DNA of 14,357 bases from JBEKHI01 sp050012355 (GTDB taxonomy: Bacteria; Actinomycetota; Actinomycetes; Streptosporangiales; Streptosporangiaceae): positions 1 to 14,357 of the forward strand of contig JBEKHI010000206.1 of the NCBI GenBank assembly GCA_050012355.1, given 5' to 3'. Both the position numbers and the translations under genes were made by a program. Below are positions 6,788-12,994 of the stretch, piece after piece (the stretch's first letter is position 1; the number at the start of each line of letters is the position of its first letter). The notes below the pieces were generated by a model. It saw only the letters and a list, made by a program, of their open reading frames with translations, made no database searches and was not told the origin of the DNA.

Positions 6788-6814
6788 TGACACACCGCGG
6801 CCAAGACGTACGCT
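6787..6814 (+). promoter_or_regulatory. Promoter of the PopR/ClgR-like gene (leaderless start)
   Basis: GTGACA (6787-6792, -35, five of six consensus bases) and TACGCT (6809-6814, -10) are separated by 16 nt. The -10 ends 6 nt before ATG at 6821, and no Shine-Dalgarno sequence precedes that ATG, so a leaderless mRNA is expected. Confidence 0.5.
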
Positions 6815-6820
6815 CGCAAT

Positions 6821-7171
6821 ATGGCTGAGCTGCGTCTGGTCCCAGAACCGTCTCCCCGGCGCGATTGCGCGGAGCCGCTGTGGCGGGAGGCTCTCGGGCG
6901 CCGGCTGCGCGCCCTGCGGCTGGAGCGCGGCGAGAAGCTCATCGACACCGCCAGCCGGGCGGGCGTATCGCCGCAGTACCTGTCGGAGGTGGAGCGCGGC
7001 CGCAAGGACCCGTCCAGCGAGATGATCGCCGCCATGGCGGGCGCGCTGGACGTCACGCTCATCGACCTAGCCGAGCAGGTGGCCGGTGACCTGCGGTTCG
7101 TCGCCGCGCCACGCACCGTCGCGCCACGCTCCTTCGGCCAGCCGCAGGCCCTGCTGTCGCTAGCTGCCTGA
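6821..7171 (+). CDS. PopR/ClgR-like HTH transcriptional activator (XRE family)
   Basis: 116 aa. One XRE-type helix-turn-helix domain (about 24-82) contains ASRAGVSPQYLSEVERGRKDP and SSEMIAAMAGALDVTLIDL, the signature of the ClgR/PopR group that activates clp genes in actinobacteria. The protein ends SLAA. In Streptomyces, PopR is degraded by the housekeeping ClpP1P2 and its two C-terminal alanines matter for this; ssrA tags also end LAA. A clpP pair at 10465-11699 with a CTGCC-N3-GGCAG palindrome upstream fits the known PopR target. The 20-residue N-terminal extension has no assigned role. The gene is probably leaderless, and its 3' end overlaps the convergent ABC permease gene by 12 nt. Family assignment is strong; PopR rather than another ClgR paralogue is inference. 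Confidence 0.88.
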   Translation: MAELRLVPEPSPRRDCAEPLWREALGRRLRALRLERGEKLIDTASRAGVSPQYLSEVERGRKDPSSEMIAAMAGALDVTLIDLAEQVAGDLRFVAAPRTVAPRSFGQPQALLSLAA

Positions 7172-8377
7172 CGTCCCGAGCACCTGGCGGAGTTTGAGGC
7201 GGGTGCCGGTGCGCAGGATGGCGCGTTCGTAGACCTTGCCGGCCAGCCGCACCATGGCGACGATCGTGACGACCGTGATCAGCGCCGACAGCAGCACCTC
7301 CCACCAGGTGGCCGCCCCGATGGCGAACAGCGCGGGCATGGTCACCGGCGCGGTGAACGGGATGAACGTCAGCACCCGGAAGAACGGGCTCACCGTCGTG
7401 CCCCAGACCGCCGTGTCGGTGACCACGTAGCCGATGATCAGCGGGATATACAGCGGGAACGCCGCGTTGTTGGCGTCGGCTTGCCGGCTGATCAGCGATC
7501 CGGCGGCGGCGAACGCGAACGAGTAGAGCGCGTAGCCGAGCAGCAGCCATAGCAGGCCCATCGCGAGCACTCCCGGCGACGCGCCGCGTACCGAAGACGT
7601 TCCGGCGGCCCAGGCCGCGACGAGGTATACCGCGCCGAGCGCGAGCATCTGGGCGAGTGCCAGCGCGCCCATGCCCAGCACCTTGCCGGTGACCAGTTGC
7701 ACCGGCCGCAACGTCGTGAGCAGTACCTCCACCACCCGGCTGGACTTCTCCTCGCCGACCCCGATGGTGATCTGCATCCCGTAGACGAGGATCAGGATGT
7801 AGGTCACGATCGATAGCACCAGCGCGGTGACCCGTGGCGCGATCCCGCGGGGCGGCGGTTCCAGCGCGCGCACCGGCAGCGCCGTGCCGTGCGACGCGAT
7901 CGACTCGGCGGTCTTGGCCGGCAGCGCGGCGAATAGCCGCTGCAACCCGACGACCTGTGCCAGCGTGTCAGCGATGGTGTTCCCTGATCCGGACGACGCG
8001 CCGACAGCCTCCTGCTTGATCAGCACCTCGCTGCCGCCGACAACCACGGCGCTGAGCGTGCCCGATTTGAGCCCGGCTTCGCCGGTGGCGACCGTGTCGA
8101 GCGGTACCACGGTGATCTTGGTGTGGGTCAGCCGTCCGGCCTCCGCCACCGCCTGCGTCATCGATGCGGACTGGTTGCTGACGACGACCCCGACGGTGGC
8201 GGTGGACTCGCCGCTGCTGCCCTTCACGAGCGCCGGGATGATCGCTCCCGCCAGCGCACCGAGCAGGAAGATCACGCTGGCCACCCAGAACGCCTTCGTC
8301 CGGGCCCGCTCACGGAACTCACGCCGAGCCACCAGCCACGTCAGACTGTACTTCCTCGCTTGCCGCCGGGGCCCCAT
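7160..8377 (-). CDS. ABC-2-type transporter permease (NatB-like)
   Basis: 405-aa membrane subunit of an ABC exporter. A cytoplasmic start (VARREFRERARTKAFW, 16-31) leads into transmembrane helix 1 (about 30-50). A large extracytoplasmic domain follows (about 51-185), then five or so helices to the C-terminus, including YILILVYGMQITIGVGEEKSSRVVEVLL, the core coupling segment of the family (quoted region about residues 192-219). This layout is the NatB/YhaP class of ABC-2 permeases, exporting ions or small hydrophobic or antimicrobial compounds. Start ATG at 8377 lies inside the end of the ATPase gene (37-nt overlap), so the two are translationally coupled. The 3' end overlaps the convergent PopR-like gene by 12 nt. 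Substrate unknown. Confidence 0.9.
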   Translation of the reverse strand: MGPRRQARKYSLTWLVARREFRERARTKAFWVASVIFLLGALAGAIIPALVKGSSGESTATVGVVVSNQSASMTQAVAEAGRLTHTKITVVPLDTVATGEAGLKSGTLSAVVVGGSEVLIKQEAVGASSGSGNTIADTLAQVVGLQRLFAALPAKTAESIASHGTALPVRALEPPPRGIAPRVTALVLSIVTYILILVYGMQITIGVGEEKSSRVVEVLLTTLRPVQLVTGKVLGMGALALAQMLALGAVYLVAAWAAGTSSVRGASPGVLAMGLLWLLLGYALYSFAFAAAGSLISRQADANNAAFPLYIPLIIGYVVTDTAVWGTTVSPFFRVLTFIPFTAPVTMPALFAIGAATWWEVLLSALITVVTIVAMVRLAGKVYERAILRTGTRLKLRQVLGTSGS

Positions 8378-9330
8378 AACGCGTCGCCTTCCCTCGTCGC
8401 TCGTTCCTCGCTCCTCAGTCCAGGCAACGCGGGCCCCTTTGGCTCGCTCGGGGAAGTCGCGTCGCGGAAGACTTCGGATAGCCGTCGGCGCATGAAGCCG
8501 AACTCCTCGATGTCCCCGCCCGCCCGTGCCTTCTCGAGGATCTCTTGAGCCGCCTGCCGGTCAGGCACCCCGATGACGACCGTCCCGTCGGCCGAGACCG
8601 AACCGCCCAGCCCGGTCGTCCAGGACGCGGAAGTGTCCCCGGCGACCCGCGCCCGTACCCGTAGCGGCCCGCCTCTGGCGAGTTCCTCGACCGTGCCGAG
8701 GGCGACCGTGCGTCCCTGGCTGATGATCGCGACCGAGTCGCACAGGTGCTCGACCAGGTCCAGCTGGTGGCTGGAGAACAGCATCGTGACACCGGCCCGC
8801 GCCCGTTCGGCGAGCACCTCGCTCATCGCGTCGATACCGCCGGGATCCAGACCGGAAAACGGCTCGTCGAGCACCAGCAGCTCCGGCTCGTGCACCAGCG
8901 CGGCGGCGAGCTGCACCCGCTGCTGGTTGCCGAGCGACAGCGACTCGACCTTCGACGTTTCCCGGCCGCCGAGCCCGAGACGCTCGATCCAGGCGGCCGA
9001 CGCGCGGCGCGCGTCCGTCGGCGGAACGTCGTGCAGCCGCGCGAAGTACTCCAGCTGGTCCGCGACCCGCATCCCCGGATACAGACCCCGTTCCTCGGGC
9101 ATGTAGCCGACGCGCGCCCGGTCGACCGCACCGCCTCGCCAGCGCACCGTGCCCGAGTCCAGCGACGTCACCCCGACGATCGCGCGCATAGCGGTCGTCT
9201 TGCCCGAGCCATTAGGCCCGAGAAAACCGAACACCTGCCCGGGTGGCACGCTGAACGTCAGCCCGTCGAGCGCGACTACTGTTCCGAATTGCCTGGTGAG
9301 CTGGTCTAGCTCCAGGCTTCCCTCGACCAT
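8341..9330 (-). CDS. ABC transporter ATP-binding protein (NatA-like)
   Basis: 329-aa ATPase subunit. Walker A GPNGSGKT (38-45), the NatA-type Q-loop region GYMPEERGLYP (75-85), signature LSLGNQQ (131-137), Walker B LLVLDE (151-156) and H-loop His188 (SSHQ) are all present. The C-terminal 90 residues form the accessory domain typical of NatA/YhaQ-type ATPases that pair with ABC-2 permeases. Start ATG at 9330 has no clear Shine-Dalgarno sequence; the upstream strand shows TATAAA (complement of 9348-9353), so the leader is very short. It is first in an operon with the permease and divergent from the SPFH gene across a perfect 18-bp palindrome, so both sides are probably controlled together. Confidence 0.93.
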   Translation of the reverse strand: MVEGSLELDQLTRQFGTVVALDGLTFSVPPGQVFGFLGPNGSGKTTAMRAIVGVTSLDSGTVRWRGGAVDRARVGYMPEERGLYPGMRVADQLEYFARLHDVPPTDARRASAAWIERLGLGGRETSKVESLSLGNQQRVQLAAALVHEPELLVLDEPFSGLDPGGIDAMSEVLAERARAGVTMLFSSHQLDLVEHLCDSVAIISQGRTVALGTVEELARGGPLRVRARVAGDTSASWTTGLGGSVSADGTVVIGVPDRQAAQEILEKARAGGDIEEFGFMRRRLSEVFRDATSPSEPKGPALPGLRSEERATREGDALWGPGGKRGSTV

Positions 9331-9332
9331 AG

Positions 9333-9350
9333 AAATGTGATATCACATTT
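9333..9350. promoter_or_regulatory. Perfect 18-bp palindrome between the ABC and SPFH operons (probable shared operator)
   Basis: AAATGTGATATCACATTT reads identically on both strands. It fills most of the 38-nt space between divergent starts at 9330 and 9369, and TATAAA/TTATAG promoter-like elements overlap its right edge. It is not a CRP site: the TGTGA and TCACA halves are 2 bp apart, not 6. A GntR-like or similar dimeric repressor is plausible, and the small ribbon-helix-helix protein encoded at 10259 is another candidate. Confidence 0.7.
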
Positions 9351-9368
9351 ATAGATGGAGGTAAAGCT

Positions 9369-10262
9369 ATGGACCATAACGACGCGACTAGTTCCAGCGG
9401 GGACACCGTCATCGAGCGGTCGGCACGCACTATCGGTGGCTGGCCGGTCGTCTGGGCGTGTCTCATCGCGCTGGCAGTCGGTATAGTACTCGTCTCGGTT
9501 GAAAGGGGCCCCGGGGCGGTGGCCCCCGGCGCGATCCTGATAGCGGCGAGCCTGATAATAGCCGGTGGCCTGACGGTGGTACCGCCCGGTGAGGCGCGGG
9601 TGGCGCTGCTGTTCGGGCGGTACACGGGCACCATCCGTGACCCTGGCCTGCACTGGGTGAACCCGCTGATGCAGCGGCGCCGCATCTCGGTGCGGGTGCG
9701 CAATCACCAGACCGAGGTGGCCAAGGTGAACGACGCGAACGGTAACCCGATCGAGATCGCCGCGGTGCTGGTCTGGCAGGTAACCGACACCGCCAAGGCG
9801 GTGTTCGCGGTCGATGACTATCCGAAGTTCGTGGCGGTGCAGACGGAGACCGCGGTGCGGCACACCGCCGGCAGTTACCCGTACGATGCCGCCCCCGGGG
9901 AACTGTCGCTGTTGCAGAACGCGGACCAGATCAACACCGGCCTGGCCGCGGAGATCGCCAACCGGATCGCGACCGCGGGGGCTCGGGTGGTCGAGGCACG
10001 GCTGATGTGGTTGTCGTACGCGCCGGAGATCGCAGCGGTCATGCTGCGCCGTCAGCAGGCGTCAGCTGTCATCGCGGCGCGCCAGCAGATCCTTGACGGC
10101 GCGATCGGCATGGTGCGCGGCGCGTTGGAGAGACTGTCAGCCGATGGAGGGATCGAACTGGACGAGGAACGGAAGGCCGCGATGATCAGCAACCTGCTCG
10201 TCGTCTTGTGCAGCGAGCAGCAGACCCAGCCGGTCGTAAACACGGGCACCCTTTATCAGTGA
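9369..10262 (+). CDS. SPFH/band-7 domain membrane protein
   Basis: 297 aa. Two hydrophobic segments (about 25-44 and 52-71) anchor the N-terminus. The SPFH (stomatin/prohibitin/flotillin/HflK-C) domain runs about 70-225, with VPPGEARVALLFGRYTGTIRDPGLHWVNP, the conserved Q-T-E-V strand, WQVTDTAKAVF and AEIANRIATAGARVVEARL. A helical tail follows, ending VNTGTLYQ, which I regard as typical of an actinobacterial subgroup. SPFH proteins assemble as membrane rings or microdomains and often regulate membrane proteases. GGAGG at 9357-9361 with 7-nt spacing supports ATG 9369. The stop overlaps the next start (GTGA), so it is coupled to a ribbon-helix-helix gene. It is divergent from the ABC operon over the 18-bp palindrome. 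The specific role is unknown. Confidence 0.9.
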   Translation: MDHNDATSSSGDTVIERSARTIGGWPVVWACLIALAVGIVLVSVERGPGAVAPGAILIAASLIIAGGLTVVPPGEARVALLFGRYTGTIRDPGLHWVNPLMQRRRISVRVRNHQTEVAKVNDANGNPIEIAAVLVWQVTDTAKAVFAVDDYPKFVAVQTETAVRHTAGSYPYDAAPGELSLLQNADQINTGLAAEIANRIATAGARVVEARLMWLSYAPEIAAVMLRRQQASAVIAARQQILDGAIGMVRGALERLSADGGIELDEERKAAMISNLLVVLCSEQQTQPVVNTGTLYQ

Positions 10263-10468
10263 GTTCAGAGCGCAAGACCGTTCCCTTGCGGCTCGATCCG
10301 GCCGTGTACGACGCGCTCGCGAGGTGGGCGTCCGACGAGTTGCGCAGCACCAACGCGCAGATCGAACTGATCCTGCGCCGCGCGCTGGCGGACGCCGGGC
10401 GGTTGCCCTCCCGGGTCCGCCCCGTACGCGGCCCCGGCCGCCCGCGCAAGGACGAGTCTGACGCCTAG
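10259..10468 (+). CDS. Small ribbon-helix-helix (Arc/MetJ-type) protein
   Basis: 69 aa. A beta strand KTVPLRLDP (6-14) and two helices (about 15-29 and 32-46, AQIELILRRALADAG) form an Arc-like ribbon-helix-helix fold. A basic Pro/Gly/Arg tail follows, with GPGRPRK (58-64) resembling an AT-hook. Start GTG at 10259 overlaps the SPFH stop in GTGA, the usual tight coupling; an upstream in-frame ATG at 10208 lies wholly inside the SPFH gene and is less likely. The stop shares CTAG with the convergent clpP gene, a 4-nt overlap. Possible roles are a DNA-binding regulator of this locus or a scaffold partner of SPFH; neither is proven. Confidence 0.8.
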   Translation: MSSERKTVPLRLDPAVYDALARWASDELRSTNAQIELILRRALADAGRLPSRVRPVRGPGRPRKDESDA

Positions 10469-11082
10469 GCGATGCGGCGCCTCCCGGGGATCTCCTCCCG
10501 GTGGTCGAGTACGTGGTCGGCGATGCCGTACTCGAGGGCTTGGGCAGCCGTGAAGACCCGGTCCCGGTCGGTGTCGTGCCTGAGGGTCTCGACCGTCTGG
10601 CCAGTGTGCCTGGACAGGATGGTCTCTATCTCGGCCCGGACCCGTACCACTTCGTCGGCCTGCAGGATCAGGTCCGGGAGCGTGCCCTGGCCGCGATCCG
10701 CCGGCTGATGCAGCACGACCCTCGCGTGCGGGAGTATCAGGCGACGGTGCTCGGCACCCCCGGCCAGCAGCACCGCGCCGGCGGCGATCGCCTGGCCGAC
10801 GCAGGTAGTGGCCACCGGAGCCTGGATGAACTGCATGGTGTCGTAGACGGCGAGCATCGCGGACAGGTCGCCGCCCTCGCAGTTGATGTACAGGTTGATC
10901 TCGGAATCCGGGCTGTCGGCCTCGAGGTGGATGAGCTGGGCGATCAACGCGTTCGCGACGCCCGAGTCGATCGCGGTGCCGAGGTAGATGATGCGCTCGG
11001 TGAGCAGATGCGAGTACACGTCCATGATGCGCTCGCCCCGGGAGTCCCGCGCGATGACGTTGGGGATGGTGTAAGTGCTCAT
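10465..11082 (-). CDS. clpP: ClpP-family protein lacking the catalytic serine (ClpP4-like/ClpR-like)
   Basis: 205-aa ClpP-fold subunit, full length, second in a two-gene operon (ATGA overlap with the upstream clpP). The serine motif, GQAASMGA in E. coli ClpP, reads GQAIAAGA here (96-103), so Ala100 replaces the nucleophile. His125 (VVLHQP) and Asp170 (RHDTDRD) are retained. The usual YINSPGG oxyanion strand is YINCEGG (65-71). Such a subunit could still form rings and bind Clp ATPases but should not cleave peptides, like ClpR of cyanobacteria and plastids. Position matches clpP4 of the Streptomyces clpP3-clpP4 operon. I believe some ClpP4 relatives share the serine loss but cannot verify this here. 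The 3' end meets the ribbon-helix-helix gene with a 4-nt convergent overlap. Confidence 0.92.
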   Translation of the reverse strand: MSTYTIPNVIARDSRGERIMDVYSHLLTERIIYLGTAIDSGVANALIAQLIHLEADSPDSEINLYINCEGGDLSAMLAVYDTMQFIQAPVATTCVGQAIAAGAVLLAGGAEHRRLILPHARVVLHQPADRGQGTLPDLILQADEVVRVRAEIETILSRHTGQTVETLRHDTDRDRVFTAAQALEYGIADHVLDHREEIPGRRRIA

Positions 11083-11699
11083 GCCGCGCTCCCTCGCAGT
11101 CCGAACTCGTGCTTCCGTGAGGGCATCACCTGGGTGAACGAGTCCACGATCTCGTCGATGAACCCGTAATCGCGGGCCTCTTGCGCCGTATACCAGCGAT
11201 CGTGCAGCGAGTCCTCGAGGATCCGCTCCACCGGCTGGCCGGTGTCGGAGGAGACGATGCTGGCCACGGTGTCGCGGGTCCAGCGCAGGTTATCGGCCTG
11301 CACCTCGATCTCGACGGCGCTGCCGCCGATGCCGCCCGACCCCTGGTGCATGAGCACGCGGGCGTGCGGGAGGGCGTACCGCTTGCCCTTGGTGCCCGCC
11401 GACAGCAGGAACTGCCCGGCGCTGCAGGCAAGCCCGAGCGCGAGGGTCGCGACGTCGCACGGCAGCAGCCGCATGGTGTCGCGGATGGCGAGCATTGACG
11501 GCACGGAGCCGCCGGGGGAGTGGATCCACAGCGCGATGTCCGAGACCGGATCGTCGGCGGCGAGCGAGAACAGCTGGGTGGTCAGCAGCGTGCCGTTGTC
11601 GTCGTTCAGGACGCCGTCCAGGACGAGGACGCGGCGGAGCAGGAGGGCTTCGCGCGCTCGTTCGGTAAAGGCGGGTAGTTTGTTGTCGTCATCAGCCAT
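11079..11699 (-). CDS. clpP: ATP-dependent Clp protease proteolytic subunit (ClpP3-like, catalytic)
   Basis: 206-aa ClpP subunit, first of the operon. The catalytic triad is complete: Ser93 in GLACSAGQ, His118 in VLMHQG and Asp163 in LEDSLHD. The strand WIHSPGG (58-64) and the handle-helix region after SGGIGG (121-126) are normal for the family. It is expected to form the proteolytic chamber, alone or as a mixed ring with the serine-less partner. Start ATG at 11699 (MADDDNK) fits the family length; a much longer open frame upstream is not conserved in character. No good Shine-Dalgarno sequence precedes the ATG. A palindrome resembling the PopR site is centred 49 nt upstream. The protein ends GSAA, so it too may be prone to C-terminal recognition by Clp ATPases, which is speculative. 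Confidence 0.93.
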   Translation of the reverse strand: MADDDNKLPAFTERAREALLLRRVLVLDGVLNDDNGTLLTTQLFSLAADDPVSDIALWIHSPGGSVPSMLAIRDTMRLLPCDVATLALGLACSAGQFLLSAGTKGKRYALPHARVLMHQGSGGIGGSAVEIEVQADNLRWTRDTVASIVSSDTGQPVERILEDSLHDRWYTAQEARDYGFIDEIVDSFTQVMPSRKHEFGLRGSAA

Positions 11700-11741
11700 G
11701 CTTCTAGCCTGCGGCTTTGCGCGGATGAAAAGCGGCTCGCG

Positions 11742-11754
11742 CTGCCTCAGGCAG
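11742..11754. promoter_or_regulatory. Candidate PopR operator upstream of the clpP pair
   Basis: CTGCCTCAGGCAG is a 13-bp palindrome around a central C, 43 nt upstream of the clpP start at 11699. As I recall, the PopR site at the Streptomyces lividans clpP3-clpP4 promoter is TTCTGCC-N3-GGCAGAA; the core CTGCC-N3-GGCAG is conserved here while the outer two bases on each side are not. With a PopR-like gene at 6821, this is the likely activator site for the clpP operon. Confidence 0.6.
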
Positions 11755-12052
11755 ATCCGCCCAGAGCAGTCAGCAGCGCAGCGTTTCGAAATAACGGGCG
11801 GGTTTACGGCGTGACGACGTTGTCGTGTTATGTCCTGGTTGTGCTGACCCCCGCCGCCACCCTGCGTTCGAATGATTATGGTTGGTGTGGCACTAGCAAG
11901 AAAAGAGTATGGGTAACGCTGCACTGACCACAATCGTCGGGTCGTGCCCGCAGTGCGAGATGGGGATGGATGTCCGGTTTGCAAACCCTGCCGGTGCGGA
12001 GCAAACCACCGTCAGGACCCGCAACATGCCGGGAAGCGCCTTATTGACCCAA

Positions 12053-12058
12053 TATTCT
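12053..12058 (+). promoter_or_regulatory. Possible -10 element of the PBP-like gene (leaderless start)
   Basis: TATTCT followed by 6 nt and ATG at 12065 repeats the TANNNT-N6-start geometry seen at two other genes in the window. GGAG at 12059-12062 is only 2 nt from the ATG, too close for a standard ribosome binding site. No convincing -35 is seen. Confidence 0.35.
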
Positions 12059-12064
12059 GGAGCC

Positions 12065-12967
12065 ATGCAGCGCCTCAGATCAGTGATCGGCAATCATCCG
12101 TACGTCGAGGCACTCCGGGACGGTCGCGTCTCATCGCCGTGGGTATCGCTGGAATTCGAAACGGTTGAGGGCGCGCTTCGCAACGCGATGACGCTGATGG
12201 CGCGGAACGCGGAGTTTGACCTCTGCGAGATGTCGCCGACCTCGTACCTGCTGGCACGCCAGTCGGGTGTCCCGTTGATCGCGCTGCCGGTGTTTCCGTA
12301 CCGTCAGTTTCCGCTGGATCAGATCGTGGTCCGCGAGGACAGCGGTATCGGCGATCCGTCCAGCCTGGCGGGCAAGCGGATAGGGACCAGGACCTGGGCC
12401 CAGCCAACGGGTCTGTGGATCAGGGAGATCCTCTCCGCTCACTACGATTGTGATCTGCTCGATTCCCGCTGGACGTTTGTCAACGAGGATCCCTTTCCTG
12501 GGATCCGGCGCCCCGAGAGCTCGGCCGACCAGCGCGGCGCCACGCTGACGTCGCTGCTGACCGACGGGCAGGTCGACGCCGTCATCGGATCGGCCGAGGT
12601 GCCGCCCGGGTGCCGGCCACTGTTCAGTAACCCGGTCGGGGAGTCGCGTGCGTGGTTTGAGCAGACCGGCCTTATCCCCGTCAACCACCTGATCGCGATG
12701 CGCGCCGAGCACCGCGATCCACAGCTCATGACGGAGATCTGCCGGATGTTCGAGGTGGCCAAGCGTGCCGCACTCGCGGTCCCCGGTGCGGGCGGTCCCA
12801 CGGTGAGCCATCTTCGCCAGGTGACGGGCCTTGACGATCCGCTGCCTTACGGCTGGCGGCCGAACTCGGCCGTGTGTTCAACGCTCTTCGAGGCGATGCG
12901 TCAGCAGGGCATGTGCGACAAGCGAGTCGACGCCGCGGACGTGATCGAGCCGATCGACTTCGCCTAA
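12065..12967 (+). CDS. 4,5-dihydroxyphthalate decarboxylase-like / ABC substrate-binding-fold protein
   Basis: 300 aa from ATG 12065. The pattern is that of the group annotated as 4,5-dihydroxyphthalate decarboxylase or ABC substrate-binding protein (type 2 periplasmic-binding fold): a start with GNHPYVEALRDGRV, then FDLCEMSPTSYLLAR, a segment LPVFPYRQFPLDQIVVRED, then SLAGKRIGTRTWAQPTGLWI and LLTDGQVDAVIG. No signal peptide or lipobox is visible, which favours a cytoplasmic enzyme over a transport protein. ATG 11909 would add 52 residues with weak coding character. The LigB-type dioxygenase follows after 27 nt, so a decarboxylase-then-ring-cleavage pair for an aromatic acid is a reasonable inference; the substrate is unknown. 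Confidence 0.8.
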   Translation: MQRLRSVIGNHPYVEALRDGRVSSPWVSLEFETVEGALRNAMTLMARNAEFDLCEMSPTSYLLARQSGVPLIALPVFPYRQFPLDQIVVREDSGIGDPSSLAGKRIGTRTWAQPTGLWIREILSAHYDCDLLDSRWTFVNEDPFPGIRRPESSADQRGATLTSLLTDGQVDAVIGSAEVPPGCRPLFSNPVGESRAWFEQTGLIPVNHLIAMRAEHRDPQLMTEICRMFEVAKRAALAVPGAGGPTVSHLRQVTGLDDPLPYGWRPNSAVCSTLFEAMRQQGMCDKRVDAADVIEPIDFA

Positions 12968-12994
12968 CCAGAAACCGCAAGGAGGCACGCGATT

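Larger units (their letters stand above)
11700..12064. other. 365-nt divergent intergenic region (clpP pair / aromatic catabolic genes)
   Basis: It contains the PopR-like palindrome near the clpP side, then the motifs GTTTACGGCGTG (11802-11813) and TGATTATGGTTGGTG (11873-11887), both repeated near the right end of the window. An open frame from ATG 11909 continues into the downstream gene. Its 52 extra codons have clearly weaker third-position GC (about 70%) and include a TTA codon, and the family normally starts at about the later Met, so I treat it as leader. TATTCT at 12053-12058 lies 6 nt before ATG 12065. Confidence 0.5.

Noticed and set aside
9333..9350. CRP/cAMP receptor binding site
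   Set aside because: TGTGA and TCACA are separated by 2 bp rather than 6, so the geometry is wrong for CRP.
11878..11916. Short leader peptide starting at the ATG within TGATTATGGTTGGTG
   Set aside because: No ribosome binding site, and the peptides after the two motif copies (11878 and 14212) diverge immediately after Met-Val-Gly.
11909..12064. N-terminal extension of the decarboxylase-like protein from ATG 11909, including a CPQC motif
   Set aside because: Third-position GC is weaker than in the body of the gene, a TTA codon is present, and family members begin near the GNHPYVEAL segment. Not fully excluded.
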